Positions 8,801 to 18,713 are shown, counted from the first letter of the stretch. The stretch is 64,000 nucleotides of DNA from Sulfitobacter sp. OXR-159 (GCF_034377145.1 NZ_CP139707.1:1807001-1871000), one strand, 5' to 3'. Notes: generated by a model from the letters alone, not told the origin. Program-made: numbers and translations.

Positions 8801-9382
8801 ATGGCCGAAATCGATACAGCACATCTGATCTACCTCATCGTTTTGCTGGCGATGCTGGCGGGCTGGTTCTTTTTGCAAAGCCGCCCCAATATGAACAAGA
8901 CGCTGCAACAGGCGGCGGTCTGGGGGCTGATCTTTACCGGCGCGGCGGCCGGGGTCGGCCTGTGGCAAGACATCACCCGCGACACCGCCCGCCAACAGCT
9001 CTCCGTCAACCAAGAGGGTGAGATCGTCCTGCCGCGCGGGCGCGATGGGCATTACTACCTGACGGCCCAGATCAACGGTGCTCAGGTGCGTTTCGTCGTC
9101 GACACCGGCGCGTCTGATATCGTCTTGACCAAATCCGACGCAGCGCGGATTGGCATTGACCCAGAAGGGCTCGACTACCTTGGCCGCGCGGGCACCGCCA
9201 ATGGCGAGACGCGCACCGCTTTCGTGCGGCTGGACGAGGTCGTGGTGGGCGAGGCGGTTGACCGCAATGTTCCCGCGGTGGTGAATGACGGGGTCATGTC
9301 CCAATCACTTTTGGGGATGGGATACCTGCAACGCTGGGGCCGGATCGAGATCAGCGGCGGTGAGCTGCGCTTGAGCCGGTGA
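8801..9382 (+). CDS. Membrane-anchored retropepsin-like aspartic protease (TIGR02281 type)
   Basis: A 193 aa protein with two N-terminal hydrophobic segments (about 7-27 and 36-55), then a periplasmic retropepsin-like domain. The catalytic motif FVVDTGASDIVLT lies near residue 100, preceded by the YYLTAQINGAQV strand. The single Asp motif implies dimerisation, as in retroviral and clan AA proteases. The substrate is unknown. It lies 45 bp after marC on the same strand and may be cotranscribed. Confidence 0.88.
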   Translation: MAEIDTAHLIYLIVLLAMLAGWFFLQSRPNMNKTLQQAAVWGLIFTGAAAGVGLWQDITRDTARQQLSVNQEGEIVLPRGRDGHYYLTAQINGAQVRFVVDTGASDIVLTKSDAARIGIDPEGLDYLGRAGTANGETRTAFVRLDEVVVGEAVDRNVPAVVNDGVMSQSLLGMGYLQRWGRIEISGGELRLSR

Positions 9383-9462
9383 TTTGGGGCAGAACCTTGC
9401 CCGAAATGCGAAAAGAAGAATCAAACTCGCCGCAAAATGACGCCGCATTCGCCGTGAATTGA

Positions 9463-9494
9463 ACAGGTTTCCGCCCTTTTGGGCAGATACCTGT
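9463..9494 (+). other. Nested stem-loop in the leader of the low-complexity gene
   Basis: ACAGGT (9463-9468) and ACCTGT (9489-9494) form a 6 bp outer stem, and GCCC-TTTT-GGGC (9473-9484) an inner one. The element lies 38 bp before the next start codon and 80 bp after the previous stop. It may be a 5' leader hairpin or the protease terminator; the sequence does not decide. Confidence 0.35.
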
Positions 9495-9532
9495 AAGGCA
9501 CAACTGTACCCAATTTTGGAGAACGTGCTGCT

Positions 9533-10009
9533 ATGCTGACCAATATTATGGGTGGGTCAACTGCCTACCAACAAAGCAACAAACCCGCCAAGGCGGAAAA
9601 GGCTGAAAAGCCTGAGAAAACCAAGAACGAAGCCCCGCAGGCAGAAGCAAAACCCGCCAGCGAAGGGCAGACCACGCAAAACAGCGCGGCAGCCCAAGAG
9701 GCGTCCAAACCTCAGTCCGTGCAAGCCCCGGCCAAGACCGAAGCGGTTCAGGCCACCGCTCAGGCAAAGCCGACCGAGACGGCCCCAAAGGCCACGACAG
9801 CGGATAACGAAGCCTTTGCCCGTGCGGCCGCACAGCGCAGCGTCGACAGCCAGCGCACCCGCGCCTTGCTGGATACGATCGCACCGGTGAACAACAGCGC
9901 GGTCGAAGCTGCCAAATCCTACGTCAGCAAGGTCGAACCGGATGCGCCAGAGGCCACCGCAAGCAAAGCCACGGCTGCCGCGAAACCCGCCCTCGACAAA
10001 GCGGCCTGA
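9533..10009 (+). CDS. Low-complexity Ala/Lys/Pro/Glu-rich protein, unknown
   Basis: A 158 aa protein with no recognised domain. After MLTNIMGGSTAYQQS the middle (about 17-90) is a disordered run rich in Lys, Glu, Pro, Ala, Gln and Thr. A more ordered helical part follows at about 92-135 (NEAFARAAAQRSVDSQRTRA, then LLDTIAPVNN). No Cys, Trp or signal peptide. GGAG lies 11 nt before the ATG. Frame length and Shine-Dalgarno support translation, but the bias in composition means its reality rests on comparison with relatives. Confidence 0.65.
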   Translation: MLTNIMGGSTAYQQSNKPAKAEKAEKPEKTKNEAPQAEAKPASEGQTTQNSAAAQEASKPQSVQAPAKTEAVQATAQAKPTETAPKATTADNEAFARAAAQRSVDSQRTRALLDTIAPVNNSAVEAAKSYVSKVEPDAPEATASKATAAAKPALDKAA

Positions 10010-10017
10010 CCAGCAGT

Positions 10018-10048
10018 CAGGGGCGGCGGCCTTGCGGCCCTGCCCCTG
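10018..10048. terminator. Strong hairpin between convergent genes
   Basis: CAGGGGC (10018-10024) pairs with GCCCCTG (10042-10048), with an inner GGCC/GGCC stem. It sits between the ends of the low-complexity gene and holC. There is no T-run on either strand, so it may be a 3' stabilising hairpin or a Rho-dependent end. Confidence 0.4.
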
Positions 10049-10060
10049 CTCCGCTGGCCT

Positions 10061-10519
10061 TTAGGTCTCGGCCTTCTTTTCCCAGCGACCACTTTCCTCA
10101 GACCAATATTGCGCCGACGCGCCTTCGGATTTCAGCCGCTTCCACAGGCCGCGTGCTTGATCCAGCGCCACGGGGTCATGCCCGTCGAACAATACGCAGA
10201 CCCGTTGCAGCGACGCGATCTCTTCGGCGGTGACATCGGCACCATGCACCGCCATCAAACAGTCCGCGCGATTGGGCGTGCCGTCTTCCAAAGTTAGCAA
10301 CACCGGTTGCTCTGCATCCTGCGGCCCGCCCGCCATGCCATGGGGCAGAAAACTGTCGTCCGAATAGGTCCAAAGCGCCCGGTCAAGCGCTTGCAGCCCC
10401 GCATGATCGGTCCCGCGCAGGGCCACGCGCCACCCGTTGGCGAGCGACTTTTCCAGCAGCATCGTCAGCGTCTCGACCAGAGGTCGCTGGGTCAGGTGGT
10501 AGAAGTAAGCCGCCCCCAT
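10061..10519 (-). CDS. holC: DNA polymerase III subunit chi
   Basis: HolC links the clamp loader to single-strand binding protein at the replication fork. The product is 152 aa, normal for the family. It starts GAAYFYHLTQRPLVETLTML with the typical helix, followed by ALWTYSDDSFLPHG, the region that contacts psi and SSB in known structures. The pepA stop lies only 7 bp upstream, so the two form one transcript, an arrangement common in proteobacteria. Confidence 0.93.
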   Translation of the reverse strand: MGAAYFYHLTQRPLVETLTMLLEKSLANGWRVALRGTDHAGLQALDRALWTYSDDSFLPHGMAGGPQDAEQPVLLTLEDGTPNRADCLMAVHGADVTAEEIASLQRVCVLFDGHDPVALDQARGLWKRLKSEGASAQYWSEESGRWEKKAET

Positions 10520-10526
10520 ATCCGGC

Positions 10527-11999
10527 TCAGCCCTTCTCGAAACGGTCGGCGACCAGTCGGTTCAGCGCCGCCACGCCCCAGCCGGTCGCACCTGCAGGGG
10601 CCAGCGTGCTCTCGGACTTCAGCGAGGCAACCCCGGCGATGTCGAGGTGGATCCATGGCGTCTCATCCTTGACGAAACGCTTAAGGAATTGTGCCGCCGT
10701 GATCGACCCCGCCGGACGCCCGCCGATGTTTTTCATATCGGCGATCCGGCTTTTCAACTGATCGTCATAGCCTTGCCCCAGCGGCAGACGCCATGCGCCC
10801 TCGCCTTCACTCTCGGCGGCTTTCAGGAAATCGTTGCACAGCCCATCATCGTTCGAGAAGACCCCGGCGTTTTCATGGCCCAGCCCGATAATGACCGCAC
10901 CGGTCAGCGTGGCCAGATCGATCATCGCGGCAGGTTTGAAGCGGTCCTGCGCGTACCACATGACATCGCAAAGCACCAAACGCCCCTCGGCGTCGGTGTT
11001 GATGACCTCAACCGTGTCGCCCTTCATAGTGGTAATCACGTCGCCCGGACGGGTCGCATTGCCCGAGGGCATGTTTTCGACGATGCCCACCAGCCCCACG
11101 ACGTTCGCCTTGGCCTTGCGCAGCGCCAGCGTGCGCATCACGCCGGAAACGACCCCCGCGCCGCCCATGTCCATGGTCATGTCTTCCATGCCCGCGCCGG
11201 GTTTGAGGCTGATGCCGCCGGTGTCAAAGACCACGCCCTTGCCAACCAGCGCCAGCGGGGCCGTATCATCTACGCCGCCATCCCACCGCATCACGACGAC
11301 TTTGGAAGGGCTGTCAGACCCCTGCCCTACAGACAAAAGCGTGCGCATACCAAGGCTTGCAAGCTCTTCCTCATCCAGCACTTCAACTTTAAGGCCCAAG
11401 CTCTCCATTTCCGCCAGACGTTCGGCGAAATTGGTTGTGGTCAGGATGTTGGCAGGCGCGTTGGTCAGGTCGCGCGTCATGAAAGCGCCCTCGGCCACCG
11501 CCATCAACGGCGCTGCGGCCTCGCGGGCCTCCTCGGGTTTGGAGCACATCACCTCAACACTGCCTTTACGCGGCTTGGGCGCGGATTTGTGATCTTCGAA
11601 CCCATAGTCCCGCATCGCCAACCCAAAGGCCACATCCGCCACCCGGCGGGTCGCGGCGGTAAGCAGCAAAAGATCACTGTCGCCCCGGCGCTTGGCCAGC
11701 GCGGCCCCGGCTTTGCGCGCGGTCATCACATCGGCCCGGCGCGGCATGTGGATCACATCCACCGCCTCTGCCGCCATGCCAGCGGGATAGCCCATGCTGA
11801 GCATGTCACCGGGCTTCAGCGCCGCGAAACGCTCGCTTTCCACGAGCCGCTGCAAGGCGCCTTTGGTCAGCCGATTGACCCGCCGCGCGCCGGCATCGAG
11901 CCGCCCTTCAGGCTCAAGAAACACCGCGACCCGACCGGAATGCCCCGCGATACGGTCGATGTTGGTCTCGGCGAAAGTGATGGGGGTCAGATCGGTCAT
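10527..11999 (-). CDS. pepA: Leucyl aminopeptidase (M17)
   Basis: A two-metal cytosolic aminopeptidase of 490 aa. The metal and active-site motifs are visible: VGKGVVFDTGGISLKPGAGM and NTDAEGRLVLCDVMWYA (the family NTDAEGRL signature), with Lys and Arg in the expected places. The ATG at 11999 has GAGG about 10 nt upstream; another in-frame ATG at 12011 lacks one. E. coli PepA also binds DNA, which cannot be judged here. It heads the pepA-holC unit and is divergent from lptF. Confidence 0.95.
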   Translation of the reverse strand: MTDLTPITFAETNIDRIAGHSGRVAVFLEPEGRLDAGARRVNRLTKGALQRLVESERFAALKPGDMLSMGYPAGMAAEAVDVIHMPRRADVMTARKAGAALAKRRGDSDLLLLTAATRRVADVAFGLAMRDYGFEDHKSAPKPRKGSVEVMCSKPEEAREAAAPLMAVAEGAFMTRDLTNAPANILTTTNFAERLAEMESLGLKVEVLDEEELASLGMRTLLSVGQGSDSPSKVVVMRWDGGVDDTAPLALVGKGVVFDTGGISLKPGAGMEDMTMDMGGAGVVSGVMRTLALRKAKANVVGLVGIVENMPSGNATRPGDVITTMKGDTVEVINTDAEGRLVLCDVMWYAQDRFKPAAMIDLATLTGAVIIGLGHENAGVFSNDDGLCNDFLKAAESEGEGAWRLPLGQGYDDQLKSRIADMKNIGGRPAGSITAAQFLKRFVKDETPWIHLDIAGVASLKSESTLAPAGATGWGVAALNRLVADRFEKG

Positions 12000-12130
12000 G
12001 GCGTGCCTCATGGTTGATTTTGCCCCAGACCTATCGCGACGCGCCGCCCATGGCCAGATAGCAGTTTTCCCGCCCCGCGAATTGCTTTAGGATCTGCGCA
12101 AAGGCCGTCAGAGCATCTCGGGGGATCAGA

Positions 12131-13264
12131 GTGGCAAGAATTGACCGCTACATGCTGTCGCAACTTCTGGTTATGTTCGGCTTTTTCGCTCTGGTGCTTG
12201 TGGCGCTGTTCTGGATCAACCGTGCGGTGGTCCTTTTCGACCGTTTGATCGGCGATGGCCAATCTGCGCTGGTATTTTTGGAGTTCACGGCCCTTGGCCT
12301 GCCCAAGCTCATCGTCACCGTCCTGCCCATCGCGACCTTTGCCGCTTCGGTCTATGTGACCAACCGCATGTCGGGCGAATCTGAGTTGACCGTGCTGCAG
12401 GCCGCAGGCGCCGGCCCGTGGCGGTTGGCTTGGCCTGTCTTTGTCTTTGGGCTGTGTGTGGCGGTGATGATGACGGTGCTCAGCCATTTTCTGGTGCCCA
12501 TGGCGCAGGGTCAGTTAAAACAGCGCGAGGCCGAGATCTCGCGCAATCTCACCGCGCGGCTGCTGACGGAGGGGACTTTTCTGCACCCTTCCGATGATGT
12601 GACCTTCTACACCCGGGCCATCGACAACGATGGTGTGCTGCGTGATGTTTTCCTGTCGGATCGGCGCAAGGCCGATGAGGGGGTGATCTATACCGCCGCA
12701 GAAGCCTATCTGGCGCGCAATGGCGATAGCACGACGCTGATCATGCTCAGCGGTATGGCGCAGCGGCTGGACACCGAACGCAACCGTTTGGCCACGGCCA
12801 AATTCCGCGACTTTTCCTTTGATATTTCTCCCTTGGTGAGCAGTGGCGATGCGATTGACCCGTCGGTCAGCGCCATGGTGACGCCCGATCTGCTTTGGAA
12901 TTGGGGCGAGGTTGCGGCACAAACCGACACCACAGCGGGCGTCGTCGCCGAAGAACTGCATGGCCGTTTTGCGCAACCGCTGTTTTGCCTCGTCGCAGCG
13001 ATGATCGGTTTAGCCACTTTGATCCTTGGCGGCTTTTCCCGTTTTGGCGTCTGGCGCGAGGCGGTGATCGCCTTTGGCCTGCTCATCGCCATTGACGGGC
13101 TGCGGGGCACGATGGTGGTGCAAATCCGTGAGACCGCGGCCCTCTGGCCGCTGGCCTACCTGCCCTCGCTTATCGGGGCCGTGCTGACGCTGGCAATGCT
13201 ATGGCAGGCGGCACATCCGCGCTGGATAAGGCGGCGGCTACGTGGCAAAGGGGCGGCCGCATGA
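12131..13264 (+). CDS. lptF: LPS export ABC transporter permease LptF
   Basis: One of the two permease subunits (LptB2FG) that lift LPS out of the inner membrane. The 377 aa start at a GTG preceded by GGGGAT. The opening ARIDRYMLSQLLVMFGFFALVLVALFW is the first helix of the YjgP/YjgQ family. A large periplasmic beta-jellyroll region covers about 135-265, and four helices follow. It overlaps lptG by 4 nt (ATGA), consistent with equal synthesis of the two subunits. Confidence 0.96.
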   Translation: MARIDRYMLSQLLVMFGFFALVLVALFWINRAVVLFDRLIGDGQSALVFLEFTALGLPKLIVTVLPIATFAASVYVTNRMSGESELTVLQAAGAGPWRLAWPVFVFGLCVAVMMTVLSHFLVPMAQGQLKQREAEISRNLTARLLTEGTFLHPSDDVTFYTRAIDNDGVLRDVFLSDRRKADEGVIYTAAEAYLARNGDSTTLIMLSGMAQRLDTERNRLATAKFRDFSFDISPLVSSGDAIDPSVSAMVTPDLLWNWGEVAAQTDTTAGVVAEELHGRFAQPLFCLVAAMIGLATLILGGFSRFGVWREAVIAFGLLIAIDGLRGTMVVQIRETAALWPLAYLPSLIGAVLTLAMLWQAAHPRWIRRRLRGKGAAA

Positions 13265-14358
13265 TCCTCCATCTCTACTTCGCCCGCCGCTTTTTCATGA
13301 GCTTTCTCATCATCACCGGCGTGCTGGCCGCCTTGGTGATGCTGGTCGATGGTGTGGATCAGGCCCGGCGCTTTGCCGATGATGATGTGGGCTGGGATCA
13401 GGTCTTGGGGATGACGCTGCTGCACATGCCGCAGACCATCAATATGATCCTGCCGCTGATCATGATCCTTGCCACGGTGGCGCTTTTCATCGGTCTTGCG
13501 CGATCCTCGGAGTTGGTGGTGACCCGTGCCGCAGGCCGCTCTGCCCTGCGCGCGCTGGTGGCACCGGTGGTGGTGGCGCTGATCATCGGCACGTTGGCGG
13601 TGGCCTTTCTCAACCCCATCGTCGCCGCGACCAGTGAACGGGCCGAGCAACTGACCCAGAAATACCGCTCCAACGGTCGCTCGGCCCTGTCGGTGAGCGA
13701 CGAGGGGCTTTGGCTGCGTCAGGGCACGGAAGAAGGCCAATCGGTCATTCGCGCGTGGCGCACCAACAGCGATGCCTCCGTTCTCTATAATGTGACGATC
13801 ATCAGCTATGACGCCGAGAAAGGTCCGATCCGTCGGATCGAAGCCGAAAGCGCGCAGCTGAGCGGTGGCGACTGGGAATTGACCGGCGCCAAGATTTGGC
13901 CGCTGGAGGCCGGGGTGAACGCCGAAGGCGCCTCTGAAGAGCATGAGACCCTGACCATCCCCTCATCCCTGACCGTTGAGCGCATCCGCGAGAGCATTGG
14001 CCGGGTGGCTGCCGTGTCCATCTACGAGTTGCCAGAGTTCATCCGACAATTGGAACAGGCAGGCTTCAGCACGCGCCAGCATGAGGTCTGGTTGCAGGCC
14101 GAACTGGCGCGGCCCTTCTTTCTGGTCGCCATGGTTCTGGTTGCGAGCGCATTCACCATGCGCCATACCCGCTTTGGGGGGACCGGCGTTGCTGTGCTGG
14201 CCTCGATTTTGCTGGGGTTCGGTTTGTATTTCATTCGCAGTTTCGCACAAATCCTTGGCGAAAACGGCCAAATCCCCGTAACCCTCGCCGCTTGGGCACC
14301 GCCCGTGGCCGCGATTTTTCTGGCATTAGGCCTGCTTTTGCACGCGGAGGATGGCTGA
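13261..14358 (+). CDS. lptG: LPS export ABC transporter permease LptG
   Basis: The second YjgP/YjgQ permease of the LPS exporter, 365 aa. It starts MILHLYFARRFFMSFLIITG, with an ELVVTRAAGRSALR coupling-helix region near residue 85 that would contact LptB. A periplasmic domain lies at about 130-260, then helices ending in LHAEDG. Its start overlaps the lptF stop and its end overlaps the lptD start region. No lptB or lptC gene is in the window. Confidence 0.96.
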   Translation: MILHLYFARRFFMSFLIITGVLAALVMLVDGVDQARRFADDDVGWDQVLGMTLLHMPQTINMILPLIMILATVALFIGLARSSELVVTRAAGRSALRALVAPVVVALIIGTLAVAFLNPIVAATSERAEQLTQKYRSNGRSALSVSDEGLWLRQGTEEGQSVIRAWRTNSDASVLYNVTIISYDAEKGPIRRIEAESAQLSGGDWELTGAKIWPLEAGVNAEGASEEHETLTIPSSLTVERIRESIGRVAAVSIYELPEFIRQLEQAGFSTRQHEVWLQAELARPFFLVAMVLVASAFTMRHTRFGGTGVAVLASILLGFGLYFIRSFAQILGENGQIPVTLAAWAPPVAAIFLALGLLLHAEDG

Positions 14359-14359
14359 C

Positions 14360-16516
14360 ATGCGCGCGGCCCTTGTTGGACTTGCCCTTACTTTTGCGCC
14401 CCTGACGATGAGCGCGCAAACCGCCCCCGCTACCGACCGACCGGCCGTTCTGGTGGCCGATCAGGTATTCATTACCCGTGACAAGGTATTGGTTGCGCAG
14501 GGAAACGTCGAAGCCTTCCAAGGAGAGACGCGGCTGCGTGCCACGGCGATCCGCTATAATCAGGCCACCGGCGCTTTAAGCATCGAAGGACCGATTGTGC
14601 TGTCGGAGGGGGAGAATACCACGATCCTCGCCGATGCGGCCTCCCTCGATGCGGGGTTGCAATCAGGGCTGCTGCGCGGCGCGCGGATGATCCTTGAACA
14701 GCAATTGCAACTGGCTGCCGTGCAGATCAACCGTGTCGAAGGGCGCTATAGTCAACTTTACAAAGCCGCCGTAACCTCTTGCAAAGTATGCGAAGATGGC
14801 GAAACGCCACTTTGGCAAATCCGCGCCAAACGGGTGGTGCATGACCAACTGGCCCAGCAGCTTTACTTTGACGAGGCGCAGTTCCGCATCAAGAACGTGC
14901 CCGTCGCCTATCTGCCGCGCCTCCGCCTGCCCGACCCGACATTGGACCGCGCGACCGGCTTCCTCGCCCCGTCTGTCCGCTCAACCTCGCAATTGGGCGT
15001 GGGGCTGAAACTGCCCTATTTCATTAAGATTGGCGATCACCGCGATCTGACGCTGACGCCCTATCTTTCCGCCGAAACCCGCACGCTTGAATTCCGCTAC
15101 CGACAGGCTTTCGTCGCTGGCCGGATCGACTTTGACGGCGCGATCACCGATGACGAATTGGAGCCGGGTGAAACCCGTGGCTACCTGTTTGGCACCGGCA
15201 CCTTCGATCTGCGGCGGGATTATAAACTTTACTTCGGGATTGAGGTCACCAGCGACCGGTCCTACCTCAGTGACTACGGCTATTCCGACAAAGACCGCCT
15301 GACCAGCGAGTTGACCGTCAGCCGCGCGCGGCGGGATCAATATGTGCGGGCAAGCCTGCTGAACTACCAATCGCTGCGTGATGGCGAAGATAATGATTTG
15401 CTGCCCAACCTTGTTTTGGATGGCGAATATCAACGACGATATTTCCCGACATCGATTGGCGGCGAAGTTCAGTTATCTCTTGAGGCCCATAGCCACCGTC
15501 GGACTTCTGACCTAAGCACCGACAGCGTTGACGATATCGATGCCGAAGCTGATGGGCGCGATGTGTCGCGGATCAACGTCGAGGCCGATTGGATGCGGCG
15601 CTTTACCCTTAACAACGGACTGGTAACCGATCTGCAGGCAGGGGCGAGCCTTGGTCTGTTCAACATCGCCCAAGACGCCTTTTACACCGAACGACACTAC
15701 GAACTCGTACCGCACACCTCTGTATCGATGCGCTACCCCATGCAGCGCCGCGAAGTGAGTGGCGTCGTGCAACAGCTTGAACCTATTGTTCAATTGGGCT
15801 GGACTGGTGGCGATCGATTGAACATCCCCAACGAAGAAAGCACGCTGGTCGAATATGACGAAGGCAATCTTTTGTCGCTCAGCCGCTTCCCGCGGCCCGA
15901 CCGACGCGAACGGGGTGCGGTTGCGGCCTTTGGTCTGAACTGGGCACGTCTCAACCCTACCGGGCTCGATGCCGATTTCTCTTTCGGCCATGTGATCCGG
16001 GCCAATGCAGATGACGCTTTCACCTTTAGCTCGGGTTTGCAGGGCACCCGTTCAGATTTCCTGCTGGCTGGCCAATTGCGCAGCGATAACGGCTTGGCGA
16101 TCATTGGTCGCGGCTTGGTGGATGATGATTTTGAGGTCGCAAAAGCCGAAATGCGCGGTGTCTGGGATTTTAAACGCGGCCAAATCGCAGGCAGCTATGT
16201 TTGGTTGCAAGAAGACGCAGCTGAAGACCCCGACGAGAACGTGTCAGAGATTACCTTTGACGGCAGTTTTTCGATCAATAACCAATGGCAGGCCTCTGCC
16301 GATTGGCGGTTCGACCTCGCTGATGAACGCGCCGCGACGGCAGGTCTTGGCCTGAGCTACAACAATGAATGCGTGCAGGTCGACCTTTCCGTTAACCGCA
16401 GCTATTCATCCTCAACAAGTGTTGAGCCCTCAACGGATATCGGTTTTAACATCGGCCTCAGGGGCTTTGCCGCAAACACCGGAACAGAAAGATACGTACG
16501 CTCATGTGGGAAGTAA
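14360..16516 (+). CDS. lptD: LPS assembly outer membrane protein LptD
   Basis: The outer-membrane beta-barrel that, with LptE, inserts LPS in the outer leaflet. About 718 aa. The signal peptide RAALVGLALTFAPLTMSAQT is cleaved after Ala-Gln. The OstA-like jellyroll follows (VLVADQVFITRDKVLVAQGN), then a large domain of alternating strands to the C-terminus. Cys residues at the jellyroll-barrel border (TSCKVCEDGE) and the end (NNECVQV, YVRSCGK) could form the disulfides known in E. coli LptD. ATG 14360 is preferred because GGAGG lies 9 nt upstream; ATG 14351 directly abuts it. Confidence 0.95.
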   Translation: MRAALVGLALTFAPLTMSAQTAPATDRPAVLVADQVFITRDKVLVAQGNVEAFQGETRLRATAIRYNQATGALSIEGPIVLSEGENTTILADAASLDAGLQSGLLRGARMILEQQLQLAAVQINRVEGRYSQLYKAAVTSCKVCEDGETPLWQIRAKRVVHDQLAQQLYFDEAQFRIKNVPVAYLPRLRLPDPTLDRATGFLAPSVRSTSQLGVGLKLPYFIKIGDHRDLTLTPYLSAETRTLEFRYRQAFVAGRIDFDGAITDDELEPGETRGYLFGTGTFDLRRDYKLYFGIEVTSDRSYLSDYGYSDKDRLTSELTVSRARRDQYVRASLLNYQSLRDGEDNDLLPNLVLDGEYQRRYFPTSIGGEVQLSLEAHSHRRTSDLSTDSVDDIDAEADGRDVSRINVEADWMRRFTLNNGLVTDLQAGASLGLFNIAQDAFYTERHYELVPHTSVSMRYPMQRREVSGVVQQLEPIVQLGWTGGDRLNIPNEESTLVEYDEGNLLSLSRFPRPDRRERGAVAAFGLNWARLNPTGLDADFSFGHVIRANADDAFTFSSGLQGTRSDFLLAGQLRSDNGLAIIGRGLVDDDFEVAKAEMRGVWDFKRGQIAGSYVWLQEDAAEDPDENVSEITFDGSFSINNQWQASADWRFDLADERAATAGLGLSYNNECVQVDLSVNRSYSSSTSVEPSTDIGFNIGLRGFAANTGTERYVRSCGK

Positions 16517-17742
16517 CGAAACAGACAGTCCGTGCCGGGATCCGTGGCACTGCGGCACTCGCCTTTGCTGTGGTGGTCGGCCAATCCGCAGCGGCGCAGA
16601 ACCTTTTTGCGCCCGTGGCCCGTGTCAACGATGAGGTCATCACCGGTTACGAAGTCCAGCAGCGGCAGCGTTTCATGCAGCTGATCGGCGCACCGGGAAC
16701 GGATACCAACAGCGTGATCGACAGTCTGATCGACGACCGGCTGCGCGGGCAAGTGCTTGACCAAGCCGGGCTCGAAGTCACGCCAGAGGGCATTCAATCC
16801 GGCATGTCCGAATTTGCCAGCCGCGCTGATCTGACGACCGAAGAATTTCTCAAGGTTCTGGGTCAGGCGCAGATCTCGGAAGAGACCTTTCGTGACTTCA
16901 TCGTGATCAGCGCCGCGTGGCGTGATCTGATCCGCGCGCGCTATAATGGCCGTGTCGACATCACCGACGAAGAGGTCGACCGCGCCCTTGGCAGCAGCCG
17001 GGGCAACAATGGCCTGCGCGTGCTTTTGTCCGAGATCATCATCCCCGCCCCGCCGCAAAACGCCGATCAGGTGAATGCGCTGGCCGAGCGGATCGCGCAG
17101 AGCCGGACTGAGGCTGAGTTCTCGTCCTATGCGAGCCAATATTCCGCCACCGCCTCACGCGGGCGCGGCGGCAAGATGCCTTGGACCCCGCTTGAAAATC
17201 TGCCCGCCAGCCTGCGCCCGATCCTGCTGGCGCTTGCCCCCGGTGAGGTGACGGCCCCGCTGCCGATCCCCAATGCCGTGGCCCTGTTCCAGCTGCGCGG
17301 CATCGAAGAGACTGGCAAGCCCAGCGTTGAATATTCCGAGATTGACTACGCCGCCTATTACATCCCCGGTGGCCGGTCCGAGGCCGCCCTGTCGCGCGCG
17401 GCGCAGCTGCGCGGTCAGGTAGATCAATGTGATGACCTTTACGGTGTTGCCAAGGGCCAGCCTGCCAATGTGCTCGACCGCGGTTCAAAGGCACCGGCAG
17501 AGATTCCGCAGGACGTGGCCATCGAACTGGCCAAACTCGACCCCGGCGAAGTCTCGACCACGCTGACCCGTGCCAATGGGGAGACCTTGGTGTTCCTCAT
17601 GCTGTGCAACCGCACCACGGCGGCCAATGCCGATGTGAACCGCGACGCGGTGGTAAGCTCAATCCGGCAGCGCAAGCTTGAGGGCTACGCCACGCAACTG
17701 TTGGAACAGGCCCGCGCCGAAGCCCGTATCACCCGCCAATGA
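16504..17742 (+). CDS. surA: Periplasmic peptidyl-prolyl isomerase SurA
   Basis: A chaperone for outer-membrane beta-barrel proteins. 412 aa with a signal peptide ending near AAAQNLFAPVA. The SurA N-terminal domain contains VNDEVITGYEVQQR. A PpiC-type rotamase domain at about 170-275 contains FSSYASQYSATASRGRGGKM and ALAPGEVTAPLP, and a degenerate second parvulin-like region follows. It overlaps the lptD end by 13 nt. Placement next to lptD suits the job, since LptD is a major SurA client. Confidence 0.92.
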   Translation: MWEVTKQTVRAGIRGTAALAFAVVVGQSAAAQNLFAPVARVNDEVITGYEVQQRQRFMQLIGAPGTDTNSVIDSLIDDRLRGQVLDQAGLEVTPEGIQSGMSEFASRADLTTEEFLKVLGQAQISEETFRDFIVISAAWRDLIRARYNGRVDITDEEVDRALGSSRGNNGLRVLLSEIIIPAPPQNADQVNALAERIAQSRTEAEFSSYASQYSATASRGRGGKMPWTPLENLPASLRPILLALAPGEVTAPLPIPNAVALFQLRGIEETGKPSVEYSEIDYAAYYIPGGRSEAALSRAAQLRGQVDQCDDLYGVAKGQPANVLDRGSKAPAEIPQDVAIELAKLDPGEVSTTLTRANGETLVFLMLCNRTTAANADVNRDAVVSSIRQRKLEGYATQLLEQARAEARITRQ

Positions 17743-18713
17743 GCAGCCCCTCCCGGCCGGTGGCCATCACCTGCGGTGAACCCGCAGGTATCGGCCCAGA
17801 GATCGCCGCCCGTGCTTGGGCGGCGCTTTCGTCTGACATCCCGATGTTCTGGATCGGCGACCCGCGCCACCTGCCCACGGATGTCCCGCACCGTTTGATC
17901 GACAGTGCGGATGATGTAGGTGCACCGAGCACCGATGCGCTGCCTGTGTTGCCTCACGCTTTTGATAGTGCCGCGCTCGCCGGGGTACCGCAGCCCGGCC
18001 ATGCGCAGGGGGTGATTGACGTGATCGCCCGCGCGGTCGATCTGGTGCAAACGGGGGCCGCTTGTGCCATCTGCACCGCGCCGATCCACAAGAAGGCGCT
18101 GCAGGACGGCGCGAATTTCGCCTATCCCGGCCATACCGAATATCTCGCAGCACTTGCTGGTGTCGACGACGTGGTGATGATGCTGGCCTCTGACCAGTTG
18201 CGCGTCGTGCCCGCCACGATCCACATCGCGCTCGATCAGGTGCCACGGGCGCTGACACCGGCGGGCCTGCGCCGCACGATCGAGATAACAGCGCAGGAAT
18301 TGCAGAGCCGTTTCGGCGTTGAACGTCCGCGCATTGCTGTGGCCGGGCTGAACCCCCACGCGGGCGAAGGCGGCAGCATGGGGCAGCAAGAGATCGACTG
18401 GATCGCGCCGCTGATTATCGAAATGCAAGGCGAAGGCTATGCCCTGGCCGGGCCGCTGCCCGCCGATACGATGTTCCACGCCCGCGCCCGCGCAGGCTAT
18501 GACGCGGCAGTAGCGATGTATCACGACCAAGCGCTGATCCCGATCAAGACGTTGGACTTTGACCGGGGGGTGAATGTGACGCTGGGGTTGCCTTTCGTGC
18601 GCACCTCCCCCGATCACGGCACCGCCTTTGACATCGCGGGCCAAGGGCGCGCCAACCCGACCAGCATGATCGAAGCGATCAAACTGGCATGGCAGATGGG
18701 CCAGAAAACATGA
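17739..18713 (+). CDS. pdxA: 4-hydroxythreonine-4-phosphate dehydrogenase PdxA
   Basis: NAD- and metal-dependent enzyme of the DXP-dependent pyridoxal phosphate pathway. 324 aa, normal length. Visible motifs are [29 protein letters not shown] (metal-binding His), [10 protein letters not shown] and [15 protein letters not shown], with the final [19 protein letters not shown]. It overlaps surA by 4 nt (ATGA) and rsmA in the same way. The surA-pdxA-rsmA order is also known in E. coli. Confidence 0.97.
   Translation: MSSPSRPVAITCGEPAGIGPEIAARAWAALSSDIPMFWIGDPRHLPTDVPHRLIDSADDVGAPSTDALPVLPHAFDSAALAGVPQPGHAQGVIDVIARAVDLVQTGAACAICTAPIHKKALQDGANFAYPGHTEYLAALAGVDDVVMMLASDQLRVVPATIHIALDQVPRALTPAGLRRTIEITAQELQSRFGVERPRIAVAGLNPHAGEGGSMGQQEIDWIAPLIIEMQGEGYALAGPLPADTMFHARARAGYDAAVAMYHDQALIPIKTLDFDRGVNVTLGLPFVRTSPDHGTAFDIAGQGRANPTSMIEAIKLAWQMGQKT

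Noticed and set aside
10647-12017. 456-codon open frame on plus, opposite pepA
   Set aside because: Antisense of the well supported aminopeptidase gene; composition typical of a shadow frame.
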